From positions 186,001 through 250,000 of the forward strand of contig NCKB01000003.1 in the NCBI GenBank assembly GCA_002279065.1: a stretch of DNA of 64,000 bases, read 5' to 3'. Under the pieces are notes generated by a model, which was not told where the DNA came from, searched no databases, and saw nothing but the letters and a program-made list of their open reading frames with translations. Source of the stretch: Lysobacterales bacterium 15-68-25 (GTDB lineage Bacteria; Pseudomonadota; Gammaproteobacteria; Xanthomonadales; Rhodanobacteraceae). Shown piece by piece: positions 1 to 8,900 of this stretch; position 1 is the stretch's first letter; each line of letters starts with the position of its first letter. The position numbers and the translations under genes were made by a program.

Positions 1-11
1 AGGACCCTCGA

Positions 12-2090
12 ATGAATGCCACTGCGTCATCTCCATCCAGTCCCGCAGGGAAGATCCTGTGGGCGGCGATCGCGATCATCGGCGCCTTCTGCCTCAGCGT
101 CGTCGCGCTGCGCCGGGGCGAATCCATCAATGCGATCTGGCTCGTCGCCGCTGCGATCTCGGTCTTCGTGATCGGCTACCGCTTCTACGGCACATTCATC
201 AACAACCGGGTGCTCCAGCTCGATCCCAGCCGTGCCACGCCCGCCGTGCTGCGCAATGACGGCCTGGACTACGTGCCGACCGACAAGTGGGTGGTGTTCG
301 GCCACCACTTCGCCGCGATCGCCGGTGCGGGCCCGTTGGTCGGCCCGGTTCTGGCTGCGCAGATGGGTTACCTGCCGGGTACGTTGTGGATCCTGTTCGG
401 CGTGGTGTTCGCGGGCGCAGTGCAGGATTTCATGATCCTCGGCCTGTCGATCCGCCGCGACGGCCGCTCGCTCGGCAACATGCTGCGCGACGAGCTGGGG
501 CCATTGCCGGGCATCGTGGCGATGTTCGGCGTGCTGGTGCTGATGATGATCGTGCTGGCGGTGCTGGCGCTGGTGGTGGTCAAGGCGCTGACGCACAGCC
601 CGTGGGGCACCTTCACGGTGGCCTGCACGATCCCGATCGCGCTGCTCATGGGTGCCTACCTGCGCTGGTTCCGCCCGGGCCGCATCCTCGAGGTGTCGCT
701 GATCGGCCTGGTGCTGCTGCTGGGCTCGATCTGGCTGGGCAAGGCGGTGTACGACTCGCCGGTGTGGGGCCCGATGTTCGACTTCGACGCCAAGCACCTG
801 GCCTGGATGCTGATCGCCTACGGCTTCTGCGCCTCGGTGCTGCCGGTGTGGCTGCTGCTGGCGCCGCGCGACTATCTGTCGACCTTCCTCAAGATCGGCA
901 CCATCGCGCTCCTGGCGCTGGCGATCTTCCTCGCCGCACCGATGCTGCAGCTGCCGGCGGTGACCAAGTTCATCGACGGCACCGGTCCGGTGTTCGCCGG
1001 CAACCTGTTCCCGTTCCTGTTCATCACCATCGCCTGCGGCGCGGTGTCGGGCTGGCACTCGATCATCTCCTCCGGCACCACGCCCAAGCTGCTGGCCAAC
1101 GAGGGCCAGGCACAGATGGTCGGCTACGGCGGCATGCTGATGGAGGCCTTCGTGGCGATCATGGCCCTGGTGGCCGCCGCCTCGCTGCATCCGGGCGTGT
1201 ACTTCGCGATGAATTCGCCGGGTGCGCTGATCGGCACCACGGTCGAGCACGCCGCCACCACGATCAGCCAGTGGGGCTTCGTGGTCACGCCCGACCAGCT
1301 CACCCAGACCGCCAAGGACATCGGCGAGAACTCGATTCTCAGCCGCGCCGGCGGTGCGCCCACGCTGGCGGTCGGCATGGCCCAGCTGCTGCACGGCATC
1401 ATTCCCGGCGAGGGCATGATGGGCTTCTGGTACCACTACGCGATCCTGTTCGAGGCCCTGTTCATCCTCACCACGGTGGACGCCGGCACGCGCGTGGGTC
1501 GCTTCATGATCCAGGAGATCGCCGGCCTCGTGCACAAGCCGCTCCAGCACACCGAGTCGTGGACCGGCAACCTGCTGGCCACCGCGATCTGCGTGTCGCT
1601 GTGGGGCTATTTCCTCTACCAGGGCGCGGTCGATCCGCTGGGCGGCATCAACACCTTGTGGCCGCTGTTCGGCATCGCCAACCAGATGCTGGCCGCGATC
1701 GCGCTGATGTTGTGCACGGTGGTGGTGGTCAAGCTCAAGCGCCAGCGCTACATGTGGGCCCCGGGCATCCCCGCCCTGTGGCTGATCGTGTGCACGCTGA
1801 CTGCCGGCTACGAGAAGCTGGTCGGCCCGATCAGCTTCACCGCCGCTGCCAACAAGTACGCGCAGGGGATCGCCGACGGAAAGCTGATCGCGCCGGCCAA
1901 GACCATGGATGAGATGCGGCGCATCGTCAGCAACAACCACGTCGACACGGCGCTGACCGGGTTGTTCATGGCGCTGGTGGTGGTCATGGCGCTGTTCGCG
2001 CTGCAGGCCATCCTGCGTGCGATGCGGGCGAACCAGCCGACGGCCCGCGAAGAGCCCTACGTCGCCCTCGGCACCGTGACGCAGCCATGA
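12..2090 (+). CDS. cstA: CstA-family pyruvate/peptide transporter
   Basis: Inner-membrane permease of the CstA/BtsT family, 692 aa, the family's usual length. Known members take up pyruvate, and peptides have also been proposed. Hydrophobic segments run through most of the protein, with the family-typical N-terminal stretches [42 protein letters not shown] and [13 protein letters not shown], and a later [20 protein letters not shown] block. The ATG at 12 follows an AGGA at the very start of the window, so the promoter lies outside. The stop overlaps the start of the next small gene (ATGA), the usual cstA-ybdD arrangement. Family assignment is very secure; the exact substrate is inferred. Confidence 0.96.
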   Translation: MNATASSPSSPAGKILWAAIAIIGAFCLSVVALRRGESINAIWLVAAAISVFVIGYRFYGTFINNRVLQLDPSRATPAVLRNDGLDYVPTDKWVVFGHHFAAIAGAGPLVGPVLAAQMGYLPGTLWILFGVVFAGAVQDFMILGLSIRRDGRSLGNMLRDELGPLPGIVAMFGVLVLMMIVLAVLALVVVKALTHSPWGTFTVACTIPIALLMGAYLRWFRPGRILEVSLIGLVLLLGSIWLGKAVYDSPVWGPMFDFDAKHLAWMLIAYGFCASVLPVWLLLAPRDYLSTFLKIGTIALLALAIFLAAPMLQLPAVTKFIDGTGPVFAGNLFPFLFITIACGAVSGWHSIISSGTTPKLLANEGQAQMVGYGGMLMEAFVAIMALVAAASLHPGVYFAMNSPGALIGTTVEHAATTISQWGFVVTPDQLTQTAKDIGENSILSRAGGAPTLAVGMAQLLHGIIPGEGMMGFWYHYAILFEALFILTTVDAGTRVGRFMIQEIAGLVHKPLQHTESWTGNLLATAICVSLWGYFLYQGAVDPLGGINTLWPLFGIANQMLAAIALMLCTVVVVKLKRQRYMWAPGIPALWLIVCTLTAGYEKLVGPISFTAAANKYAQGIADGKLIAPAKTMDEMRRIVSNNHVDTALTGLFMALVVVMALFALQAILRAMRANQPTAREEPYVALGTVTQP

Positions 2091-2314
2091 GCACCGCGCT
2101 CGCCACGCCCCGCCATGCGCTCCAGGCTGCCGCCCACGCGGTCTGGAAATGGGCGGTGCAGACCGCGCGGCTGTGCTGCGGCGTACCCGATTACGACGTC
2201 TACGTGCAGCACCTGAAGCGTTATCACCCGGAGCGGCCGATCCCTTCCTACGAGGAGTTCTTCCGCGAACGACAGTCCGCCCGCTACAAGGGCACCGGCG
2301 GCCGCTGCTGCTGA
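2087..2314 (+). CDS. YbdD/YjiX family small protein, CstA partner
   Basis: A 75-aa cytosolic protein of the YbdD/YjiX (DUF466) family. Family members are short and Cys-containing and are nearly always encoded directly after cstA or btsT; a role in supporting the transporter is proposed. The family-typical core [20 protein letters not shown] and a C-terminal [10 protein letters not shown] tail are visible. The start codon overlaps the cstA stop (ATGA), implying translational coupling. A strong terminator follows 24 bases after the stop, so the pair forms a closed operon. Confidence 0.93.
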   Translation: MSTALATPRHALQAAAHAVWKWAVQTARLCCGVPDYDVYVQHLKRYHPERPIPSYEEFFRERQSARYKGTGGRCC

Positions 2315-2337
2315 CAGCCACCGGGTTGTTCCACCCA

Positions 2338-2370
2338 GGGGCCGCGCCGTCATCGGCGCGGCCCTTTTTC
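2338..2370 (+). terminator. Rho-independent terminator of cstA operon
   Basis: A perfect 10-bp stem (GGGCCGCGCC at 2339-2348 paired with GGCGCGGCCC at 2355-2364) with a 6-base loop is followed by TTTTTC. It sits just after the YbdD-like gene and ends the cstA transcription unit. Confidence 0.9.
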
Positions 2371-2458
2371 TTGCGGCAAGACCAGGCATGCGACCTTCGA
2401 CGGGTGGCGCCTTGTTGGTCCGCCCGCGACAATGGTGGGTCACGCCCCGCCTTTCCCC

Positions 2459-2965
2459 ATGTCCCGGCTTCCCATTCCCCTCAGCACCGATGACGACACA
2501 CCCGAGTCGAAGCACCGCTTCGGCCTGCGCCTGATCGCGACCTACAAGATCGTGCAGGCACTGGCGCTGGTGCTGGCCGGTGCCGCTGCGTTCCAGTTGC
2601 ATCGACAGCGTGCCATCGACGAATTGCTGGACTGGCTGGAGCATCTGTCGATGGGCGATACGGGTGGACTGCGCCAGCACCTGATCGACGCCATCGCGCA
2701 GCTGGGCCCTGGTCGCTTCGTGGCGATCGGCGTGATTGCCCTGGCCTACGCCGCGCTGTTCATGACCGAGGGTATCGGGCTATGGCTGCGCAAGCACTGG
2801 GCCGAGTGGTTCACGGTAATCGCAACCGGATCGCTGATTCCGGTGGAGCTCTACGAGCTGTTCCGCGAGGCGAGCTGGATCAAACTGGGCGTTCTCGTGG
2901 GCAACGTGGCGATCGTGGTCTACCTGGCACGTATAGCGATGCAGCCGCATCGGCGCCACCGCTGA
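2459..2965 (+). CDS. DUF2127 family membrane protein
   Basis: A 168-aa predicted inner-membrane protein of the DUF2127 type; function unknown. After a charged N-terminus it shows a first membrane segment (about residues 24-42), a soluble loop, then hydrophobic segments around 83-101, 113-125 and 140-158. The family-typical block EGIGLWLRKHWAEWFTVI is followed by SLIPVELYELFREASWIK. I chose the ATG at 2459, where the residue run resembles the family; an in-frame ATG at 2432 would add nine residues. It stands alone, and its stop lies 3 bases from the stop of the convergent acetyltransferase gene. Confidence 0.82.
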   Translation: MSRLPIPLSTDDDTPESKHRFGLRLIATYKIVQALALVLAGAAAFQLHRQRAIDELLDWLEHLSMGDTGGLRQHLIDAIAQLGPGRFVAIGVIALAYAALFMTEGIGLWLRKHWAEWFTVIATGSLIPVELYELFREASWIKLGVLVGNVAIVVYLARIAMQPHRRHR

Positions 2966-2968
2966 TCC

Positions 2969-3532
2969 TCAACGGCGTGCGCGTGCCTGCCAGTCGCGGG
3001 CGAGCAGCCCGTAGAAGGCGGTATCGGCCACCTGGCCGTCGACGATCCAGCGCTCGCGCAACAATCCCTCATGCTGGAACCCGAGCCGCTCCAGGCTACG
3101 TCGCGAAGCCGCGTTGGCGGGATCGACGTCCGCCTCGAGGCGATGCAGGGCCAAGGGGCCGAAGGCCCAGTCCAGCCACTGCACCAGTGCCTCGTGCATC
3201 AGGCCCCGCCCCCAGGCGGAGCGAGCCAGTGCGTATCCGATCTCGGCGCGCCGGTTGGACTCGCTGCGATTGAACAGCGAGACCGTCCCGATCACGCGCC
3301 CCTCGTCGCGCAAGGTCAGGCCGACGCGGATCGCGCTGCCGGCCTCGAATGCGCTGCGGTCGGCGGCGAGCATCCGCCGGGCCTCTTCCACGTCCGTCCA
3401 TGGCGCTCCGCTCCAATAGCGCACTACTTCCGGGTCACCGAAGATGGACAGCAGATCGTCGGCATCGGCGTCGGTCAGCGCACGGAGCAGCACCCGACCG
3501 GGAGGCGAGGGAAGGTTGGGAAACGGTGCCAA
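2969..3532 (-). CDS. GNAT family N-acetyltransferase (RimJ-like)
   Basis: A 187-aa acetyl-CoA-dependent N-acetyltransferase of the RimJ/RimL subgroup. The fold is recognisable from the opening VLLRALTDADADDLLSIFGD, then RAEIGYALARSAWGRGLMHE (acetyl-CoA-binding motif A around GRG) and the C-terminal NAASRRSLERLGFQHEGLLRE, a RimJ hallmark. The start is a TTG at 3532, chosen because GAGGAG (complement of 3539-3544) sits 6 bases upstream and the fold begins right there; no ATG lies in a sensible place. It begins 10 bases after the HAD gene stop, so the two probably form an operon. The substrate (ribosomal protein, antibiotic or metabolite) cannot be told from sequence. Confidence 0.88.
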   Translation of the reverse strand: MAPFPNLPSPPGRVLLRALTDADADDLLSIFGDPEVVRYWSGAPWTDVEEARRMLAADRSAFEAGSAIRVGLTLRDEGRVIGTVSLFNRSESNRRAEIGYALARSAWGRGLMHEALVQWLDWAFGPLALHRLEADVDPANAASRRSLERLGFQHEGLLRERWIVDGQVADTAFYGLLARDWQARARR

Positions 3533-3542
3533 GCAATGCTCC

Positions 3543-4238
3543 TCAGCCGGCCTGGGTGAGCGCAAGCGGCACGGCCCGACGCAAGGCATCGAGCAGTGCC
3601 GGAAGGTGGGACATGTCGTCGAACACATAGTGCGCGCCGGCTTCGAGCAGACGCTCCGGGGGCAAGCCGGCTGCAAAGCCGAGCACGGTCATGCCGGCCG
3701 CCCGCCCCGCAGCGATCCCGGTCGGGGAGTCCTCCACGACCACGCAGTGTACGGGACGCGCCCGGAAGGTCTTCGCCGCCAGCAGGTAGAGATCAGGGGC
3801 AGGCTTGCCGCGCTCGACATCGTCGATGCCGAACCAGCGGCCATCGAAGCGCGGCAGCAGGCCGGTCACCCGCAAGGTGATCGCCATCTTCACGCGCAGG
3901 CCGTTGGAGGCGATCGCACACGGAAGCCCAATGGCATCGACCATGCCGGCCACGCCGGGCATGAGGGTGACTTCTTCCGCCAGGGCCGCGCGGCTACGTT
4001 CGCCGTAGCGCCTTTCAAAGTCCGGCGGCAAGGGACGCCCAAGGCGCTCGGCCGCCATGCTCAGTGAGTCTGCCGTGCTGCGGCCGACGCATTGTTCGGC
4101 CAGTTCGTGGCCGTCCACGTCGGCCCCCAGTTCCCGCAGCATGTCGGCGAACACGCGGCTGGTGATGCGCTCGCTGTCGACCAGCACGCCATCGCAGTCG
4201 AAGACGACCAGATCGATGGGGCGTGGCGGAACATTCAT
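3543..4238 (-). CDS. HAD-IA family phosphatase (YieH-like)
   Basis: A 231-aa haloacid-dehalogenase superfamily hydrolase, probably a sugar-phosphate phosphatase or phosphomutase. Motif I is VVFDCDGVLVDSE with both aspartates near the N-terminus; motif II is the Ser/Asn region IASNGLRVK; motif III includes KPAPDLYLLAAK and VVEDSPTGIAAGRAAGM with the acidic pair. A helical cap lies between motifs I and II. The ATG at 4238 places motif I at the usual depth; no earlier in-frame start is needed. Overall it most resembles the YieH-type 6-phosphogluconate phosphatase group, but the substrate is uncertain. It is transcribed towards the GNAT gene. Confidence 0.88.
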   Translation of the reverse strand: MNVPPRPIDLVVFDCDGVLVDSERITSRVFADMLRELGADVDGHELAEQCVGRSTADSLSMAAERLGRPLPPDFERRYGERSRAALAEEVTLMPGVAGMVDAIGLPCAIASNGLRVKMAITLRVTGLLPRFDGRWFGIDDVERGKPAPDLYLLAAKTFRARPVHCVVVEDSPTGIAAGRAAGMTVLGFAAGLPPERLLEAGAHYVFDDMSHLPALLDALRRAVPLALTQAG

Positions 4239-4288
4239 TCGGGTAGCTGCGTGTCGGCGGGAGCGGCCATTGTTCCACGGCCGGCCAA

Positions 4289-4321
4289 CAAAAAAACGCC
4301 CGGCCACAGGGCCGGGCGTTT
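4289..4321 (-). terminator. Terminator after tRNA-Lys
   Basis: An 11-bp perfect stem (AACGCCCGGCC at 4295-4305 with its complement at 4310-4320, loop ACAG) is followed on the minus strand by a run of T (complement of the A run 4290-4296). It lies 7 bases past the tRNA 3' end and should end tRNA-Lys transcription. Confidence 0.9.
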
Positions 4322-4327
4322 CGTCGA

Positions 4328-4403
4328 TGGTGGGCCGTCCGAGACTCGAACTCGGGACCAATAGATTAAAAGTCTACTGCTCTACCAACTGAGCTAACGG
4401 CCC
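4328..4403 (-). tRNA. tRNA-Lys (anticodon UUU)
   Basis: A 76-base cloverleaf on the minus strand. The acceptor stem GGGCCG starts at 4403 and pairs with CGGCCC before the discriminator A and an encoded CCA at 4328-4330. The D-loop run AGCTCAGTTGGTAGAGC, the anticodon loop CTTTTAA and the T-loop GTTCGAG are canonical. It closely resembles E. coli tRNA-Lys. It is transcribed downstream of queC in the same direction and has its own terminator. Confidence 0.97.
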
Positions 4404-4439
4404 GTAAGACGGACTCGCGTGCTGGCACGCAAGCCGTTC

Positions 4440-4468
4440 ATTTTAAGCAGTGCGCACGAAGCGCACAA
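4440..4468 (-). promoter_or_regulatory. Candidate sigma-70 promoter of tRNA-Lys
   Basis: On the minus strand a TTGTGC -35 (4468-4463), a 17-base spacer and a TAAAAT -10 (4445-4440, five of six consensus bases) lie between the queC stop and the tRNA. The predicted start would be about 30 bases before the mature tRNA 5' end. A short GTGCGC/GCGCAC hairpin falls within the spacer. Confidence 0.55.
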
Positions 4469-4478
4469 GCAAATCGCC

Positions 4479-5162
4479 TCAGACGTAGCGCGTCGGGTCG
4501 GGCAGGCCCGCGTCGCGGAAACCCTGTGCGCGCAGGCGGCAGGCGTCGCAGTGGCCGCAGGCGCGCCCCAACTCGTCGGCCTGGTAGCAGCTCACCGTCT
4601 CGGCGAAGTCCACGCCGAGGCGTTGTCCCTCCCGCGCGATGTCCGCCTTGCTCATGCGCATCAGCGGCGCATGGATGCGCAGCCCCTGCCCTTCGACGCC
4701 GGCCTTGGTCGCCACGTTCGCCAGCTTCTCGAAGGCCTCGATGAAGGCCGGGCGGCAGTCGGGGTAGCCGGAGTAGTCCACCGCATTCACGCCGCACCAG
4801 ATATCCCGGCTGCCAAGAACCTCGGCCCAGCCCAGCGCGATCGACAGCATGATGGTGTTGCGCGCCGGCACGTAGGTCACCGGGATACCGGAGTTCTCCT
4901 GGTCCAGCGGTACGTCGATGTCGGCGGTCAGTGCCGAACCGCCGATGCTGCGCAGGTCCACATGCACGGTCTTGTGCTCGACCGCGCCGAGCATGCGCGC
5001 GACCCGCGCGGAAGCCTCGAGTTCGGAACTGTGCCGCTGGCCGTAGGCCACGCTGAGTGCGTGCACTTGGTAGCCCTGTTCGCGCGCGATGGCGATGGTG
5101 ACGGCCGAATCCATGCCGCCGGAGACGAGCACGACGGCGCGGCGAAGCGAGTTGTCAGACAT
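4479..5162 (-). CDS. queC: 7-cyano-7-deazaguanine synthase QueC
   Basis: A 227-aa enzyme that converts 7-carboxy-7-deazaguanine to preQ0 using ATP and ammonia, in the queuosine tRNA-modification pathway. The N-type ATP PP-loop is [16 protein letters not shown] near residue 12. The C-terminal zinc site is visible as the cysteine set in [20 protein letters not shown]. Length and N-terminus match the family. It lies downstream of queE, whose product supplies its substrate, with 90 bases between them. The downstream tRNA-Lys is not itself a queuosine target, so that adjacency is positional only. Confidence 0.97.
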   Translation of the reverse strand: MSDNSLRRAVVLVSGGMDSAVTIAIAREQGYQVHALSVAYGQRHSSELEASARVARMLGAVEHKTVHVDLRSIGGSALTADIDVPLDQENSGIPVTYVPARNTIMLSIALGWAEVLGSRDIWCGVNAVDYSGYPDCRPAFIEAFEKLANVATKAGVEGQGLRIHAPLMRMSKADIAREGQRLGVDFAETVSCYQADELGRACGHCDACRLRAQGFRDAGLPDPTRYV

Positions 5163-5252
5163 GTGTTGCCTTCCTGCAGACGACCGGTCACCGGCCGGAA
5201 AGCGCCACCGGCAACACAGGCCGGCGCGCGAATGCTTCGACTGCGCCGAGGC

Positions 5253-5945
5253 TCAGTGACCCGGGGCGTCGTTCCACAGCAGCTTGTGCAGCTGCAGCTG
5301 GAAGCGCACCGGCAAGCGGTCGGCGATGATCCACTCGGCCAGCTCGCGCGGCTGCACCGCGCCATGCACCGGCGAAAACAGCACCATGCAGCGCCGGTCG
5401 ATACCGTGCTCGGCGACCACCCCACGCGCCCACTCATAGTCGGCGCGGCTGGCGATGACGATCTTCACCTGATCGTGCGGCAGCAGGTGCTCGAGGTTGG
5501 ACCAGAGGTTGCGCGCACTCTCGCCGGAATCGGGCGCCTTCAGGTCCATCACCTTGCGCACGCGCGGGTCGACGACCGAGACATCCAGTGCGCCGGAAGT
5601 TTCCAGCGACACCTCGTAGCCGGCGTCGCACAGCCGGGTCAGCAGCAAGGCACAGCGCTTCTGCGCCAGCGGCTCGCCACCGGTCACGCAGACATGACGC
5701 ACCTGGTGAACGGCGACTTCGACCAGGATGTCGTCGATCGCCCGCCAGTCGCCGCCGTGGAAGGAATACTCGGTGTCGCACCAGACGCAGCGCAGCGGGC
5801 AACCGGTCAGCCGAATGAACACGGTGCGCCAGCCGATCGCGTCGGCCTCGCCCTGGATCGAATGGAAGACCTCGGTGATGCGCAGGCGATCGGCCATCTG
5901 CCCCGCCGGGCGGACCCCGGTCTCGCCCGTATCGATCGTGCTCAC
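5253..5945 (-). CDS. queE: 7-carboxy-7-deazaguanine synthase QueE
   Basis: A 230-aa radical SAM enzyme that contracts the ring of 6-carboxytetrahydropterin in queuosine precursor synthesis. The core ITEVFHSIQGEADAIGW and RLTGCPLRCVWCDTEYSFHGG is clear: the cysteines of GCPLRCVWC carry the [4Fe-4S] cluster. CVTGGEPLAQK is the SAM-contacting GGEP motif. I chose a GTG at 5945 because it lies 10 bases after the cpoB stop with a GAGG 8 bases upstream. An ATG at 5897 would give a 214-aa protein starting at MADRLRITE and is a real alternative. It is the last gene tightly attached to the tol-pal operon. Confidence 0.95.
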   Translation of the reverse strand: MSTIDTGETGVRPAGQMADRLRITEVFHSIQGEADAIGWRTVFIRLTGCPLRCVWCDTEYSFHGGDWRAIDDILVEVAVHQVRHVCVTGGEPLAQKRCALLLTRLCDAGYEVSLETSGALDVSVVDPRVRKVMDLKAPDSGESARNLWSNLEHLLPHDQVKIVIASRADYEWARGVVAEHGIDRRCMVLFSPVHGAVQPRELAEWIIADRLPVRFQLQLHKLLWNDAPGH

Positions 5946-5955
5946 CGGGCCGGCC

Positions 5956-6813
5956 TCAGTTGGCCGACTGCGCGGACTGCAGCTGGATGCGGTTCAGGCG
6001 TTCCTGCGCCAGGCTGGCAGCCTTGCTGCCCGGATACTTCTTCAGCACGTCCTGCAGGGTCGCCTTGGCGGCGTCGACCTGCTTGAGCTCGTACTGGGTG
6101 TAACCGACCTTGAGCAGAGCATCCGGGGCCTTTTCGCTCTGCGGGAACTGCGCTAGCAAGCGCTTGAAAGCTTCGAGGGCCACCGAGTAATTGGTGGTCA
6201 CGTAATAGGACTCGCCCAGCCAGTACCAGGCGTTCGGCGCCAGGGCGCTGTCCGGGTGCTGCTGGATGAAGTCGCGGAATCCACGCGACGCCGAGGCGTA
6301 ATCGCCACCCCGCAACGCGTTGAAGGCCGCATCGTAGGCCGACTGCTCGTCGGCCGTGGCCGGCGCTGGCGCGACACCAGCCCCCGTCGCCGGCGCGCTG
6401 GCCGCGTTGCCGCCCGGCGCCGGCGTGCCGGAGGCGGCACCCACGGCGGAACCGGCGGCAGCCGGTGCGCCCTTGGCACCCGCGGCGGCCCCACCTTCGA
6501 GGCGGCCGAGGCGGGAATCCAGATCCACGTATTGCGCCTTGCTCTTGTCATCGAGCAGCTGCAGCTGGTGCTGGAGCTCCTCGATCTGGCCCTGCTGCTG
6601 CTGCACCTGCGACTGCAGTGCCTGCACCTGGTTGACCAGCCCGATGCCACCCTTGTCCTGGTTCTGCGCCTGCTGCTCAAGCCGTGCGACGCGCTCGGCG
6701 AGACTGAGGCGGGAGTCCTGTGCGGACGCGGGACCAGCCAACAGCATGGCGGACGCAAGTGCGCCCGCCATGCCCACGCTGGCTACGAGACGATGAGCCA
6801 GACGCGTCTTCAT
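5956..6813 (-). CDS. cpoB: Cell division coordinator CpoB (YbgF), Tol-Pal associated
   Basis: A 285-aa periplasmic protein that links Tol-Pal action to peptidoglycan synthesis during constriction. It has a signal peptide ending near GPASAQ, an N-terminal Gln-rich coiled coil (about residues 35-95, the trimerisation region), an Ala/Pro/Gly-rich linker, and C-terminal TPR repeats with FRDFIQQHPDSALAPNAWYW and FKRLLAQFPQSEKAPDALLK. The ATG at 6813 shares a base with the pal stop (TGATG), so translation is coupled to pal. It belongs to the ybgC-tolQRAB-pal-cpoB unit. Confidence 0.96.
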   Translation of the reverse strand: MKTRLAHRLVASVGMAGALASAMLLAGPASAQDSRLSLAERVARLEQQAQNQDKGGIGLVNQVQALQSQVQQQQGQIEELQHQLQLLDDKSKAQYVDLDSRLGRLEGGAAAGAKGAPAAAGSAVGAASGTPAPGGNAASAPATGAGVAPAPATADEQSAYDAAFNALRGGDYASASRGFRDFIQQHPDSALAPNAWYWLGESYYVTTNYSVALEAFKRLLAQFPQSEKAPDALLKVGYTQYELKQVDAAKATLQDVLKKYPGSKAASLAQERLNRIQLQSAQSAN

Positions 6814-7319
6814 CACTTCGCCGTGTAGACGATCTCGACGCGACGGTTCTTGCTCCAGCAGTCCTCGTTGTGCTCGCGGCACACCGGCTTTTCCTTGCCG
6901 TACGAGATCACTTCGATCTGGCTGGCCGAGCCGCCGGCCGCCTGCAGCGCGTCGGACACGGCATTGCCGCGGCGCTCGCCCAGGCCCAGGTTGTACTCAC
7001 GGGTACCGCGCTCGTCGGTGTTGCCCTCGAGGCGCACGTGCGCTTCCGGACGATCCTGCAGGTACTTGGCGTGGCAGGCCATGATCTGCTGGAACTCCGG
7101 CTTGATCTCGCTCTTGTCGAAATCGAAGTACACGACGCGCTGACGCAGGCAGGCGTCGGTGTCGAGGTCGGCCGGGGTGTACTTGCCGTTGCTCGGCGCC
7201 GGCTGGGTCACGGGGGCCGGCTCCGGCTGCGGGGCGGGCTTCACTTCCTGCTTCTTGGAGCAGGCGGCCGCACCCACGCACAGCAGGGCGACCAGGGCAA
7301 CGCGAACGGTCTTATTCAT
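6813..7319 (-). CDS. pal: Peptidoglycan-associated lipoprotein Pal
   Basis: A 168-aa outer-membrane lipoprotein that anchors the outer membrane to peptidoglycan and is the end point of the Tol energy chain. The lipobox is GAAAC with the lipidated Cys at residue 20. A Pro/Glu-rich linker is followed by a C-terminal OmpA-like domain: VYFDFDKSEIKPEF, LEGNTDERGTREYNLGLGE with the diaminopimelate-binding Asp/Arg region, and GNAVSDAL. A 252-base gap separates it from tolB, more than in E. coli, so it may also have its own promoter. Confidence 0.97.
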   Translation of the reverse strand: MNKTVRVALVALLCVGAAACSKKQEVKPAPQPEPAPVTQPAPSNGKYTPADLDTDACLRQRVVYFDFDKSEIKPEFQQIMACHAKYLQDRPEAHVRLEGNTDERGTREYNLGLGERRGNAVSDALQAAGGSASQIEVISYGKEKPVCREHNEDCWSKNRRVEIVYTAK

Positions 7320-7571
7320 GGTGACGTTCCTTAGAAACGGGTTGTTTTCCGACAGTCAATGACGATTACGGTTACGGGACAGCATGCGCCGGTGGTCCGG
7401 CTGTTCTTTTGACTAGACGCATAAGTCGATGCAGCGGGTTGCCTCGCCCTCGACCGTGGGTTGCCGTCGAACGCCCGGCGACCCCAAAACCGAAAGGACG
7501 CCCGTAGACGTCCTCGCGGACCCACTCCGTGGGCTGCCGGCGCGGCGATGACCTGCCGCGCCCGGTGATTC
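7320..7571. other. tolB-pal intergenic region
   Basis: No convincing gene is seen here. The stretch holds several small hairpins: GCCGG/CCGGC at 7388-7401, AGGACG/CGTCCT at 7495-7514 and CCCAC/GTGGG at 7521-7533. The part nearest pal is AT-richer than its surroundings and would suit a promoter for pal, but I could not single out a convincing -35/-10 pair. Confidence 0.4.
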
Positions 7572-8900
7572 TCAGCGCTGCCGGAACGGGCCCCAGGCGG
7601 GTTCTCGCACGTCGCCGTCGGCCAGCACGAGTCGCTGACGGACCATGCCGTCGGCCGACGTGGCGTAGAGCACGCCGCGGGGACCTTCGGTCGCGGCATA
7701 GAGCAGCATGCTTGCATTCGGGGCAAAGCTGGGCGACTCGTCGATCGGACCCGGCGACAGGAAGCGCACCTGTCCGCCCAGACTATTGTCCATGACAGCA
7801 ATACGATACACGTTCCCGTTGCCCTGCACCATGGCGATCTGCTTGCCGTCGTAGCTGATGTTCGCCTCGGCGTTGTACTGCCCCTGGAACGTCACGCGTT
7901 CGGGCGCGCCGCCGGTGGCGGGCATCTTGTAGATCTGCGGCCGGCCGGAGCGGTCGGAGGTGAAATAGATGCTCTGACCGTCCGGCGACCACTTCGGCTC
8001 GGTGTCGATCGACAGGTTGTTGGTCAGCCGGGTTTCCTTGTGGGTCGCCAGGTCGAGCACGAAGATCTCCGGGTTGCCCACGTAGGAGAGCGAGACGGCC
8101 AGCTTGGTGCCGTCCGGCGACCAGGCCGGGGCGCCGTTGATGCCCTTGCGGTGCGCCTCGACCAGCTGGCGGGCGCCGGTGGTGATGTCCTGCACGTAGA
8201 TGTTGGAGTTGCCGCTCTCGAACGACACGTAGGCGATCTTCCTGCCGTCCGGCGACCAGGCGGGAGACAGCAGGGACTCGCGCGAACGGGCGACCACCTG
8301 CGGGTTGTAGCCGTCCGAGTCGGCCACGATCAGCGAGTAGGTGGTGTGGTTGCCCAGCCCGACCGCGGTGATATAGGCGATGCGGGTCCAGAACGCGCCA
8401 CGCACACCGGTGATCTTCTCGTAGATCTGGTCGGCGATCTGGTGGGCGACGCCACGCAGGTCGCCGACCGGCGCGGTCATCGACTGCGAAAGCAGGCTCT
8501 GCTGCTTGTTCACGTCCCACAATTCGTAGTCGACCTTGACCAGGCCGCTACCGGCATCGCTGATGTGGCCGACCGTGATGTAGTCCTGCTTGAGCAGCCG
8601 CCAGGTGGCGAAATGGATGTCCGATCCCTTGGAGGGGGATTCGACGATTTCGCTCTTGGCCAGTGCCCGGAACTTGCCCGAGCGGTTGAAGTCGTTGCGC
8701 ATCACGTCGGCGATGTCGGTGGGCAGCGGCGCGCCGCCATCCTGGGCGAACGGCACCACGGCGATCGGGGTGGCCGTCTTGACGCCACCGACGATATCGA
8801 CGTTGAGGGATTGGGCGGAGGCCCGGGGGCCGACCAGGGTCGCAAGAACCAGCGCAGCGAGGGCGAGAAGCAGGTTGTGTTTACGCATGAGCCTCATCAT
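7572..8900 (-). CDS. tolB: Tol-Pal system translocation protein TolB
   Basis: A 442-aa periplasmic protein that binds Pal and the TolA C-terminus. A signal peptide ends near RASAQS. An N-terminal alpha/beta domain (to about residue 165) is followed by a six-bladed beta-propeller with the repeated WSPDG motif (SPAWSPDGRKIAYVS, PAWSPDGTKLAVSLS, PKWSPDGQSIYFTSD). The ATG at 8900 overlaps the tolA stop (ATGA); a second start at 8888 (MRKHN) is possible. Length is normal for the family. Confidence 0.97.
   Translation of the reverse strand: MMRLMRKHNLLLALAALVLATLVGPRASAQSLNVDIVGGVKTATPIAVVPFAQDGGAPLPTDIADVMRNDFNRSGKFRALAKSEIVESPSKGSDIHFATWRLLKQDYITVGHISDAGSGLVKVDYELWDVNKQQSLLSQSMTAPVGDLRGVAHQIADQIYEKITGVRGAFWTRIAYITAVGLGNHTTYSLIVADSDGYNPQVVARSRESLLSPAWSPDGRKIAYVSFESGNSNIYVQDITTGARQLVEAHRKGINGAPAWSPDGTKLAVSLSYVGNPEIFVLDLATHKETRLTNNLSIDTEPKWSPDGQSIYFTSDRSGRPQIYKMPATGGAPERVTFQGQYNAEANISYDGKQIAMVQGNGNVYRIAVMDNSLGGQVRFLSPGPIDESPSFAPNASMLLYAATEGPRGVLYATSADGMVRQRLVLADGDVREPAWGPFRQR

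Noticed and set aside
27..2432. Very long minus-strand open frame opposite cstA
   Set aside because: Its product is Arg/Gln/Asp/His-rich with no recognisable fold, typical of antisense frames in high-GC DNA; cstA on the plus strand is unmistakable.
7345..7370. TTGACT near the pal start considered as a -35 element
   Set aside because: The matching -10 position would place the transcript start in or past the ribosome-binding site.
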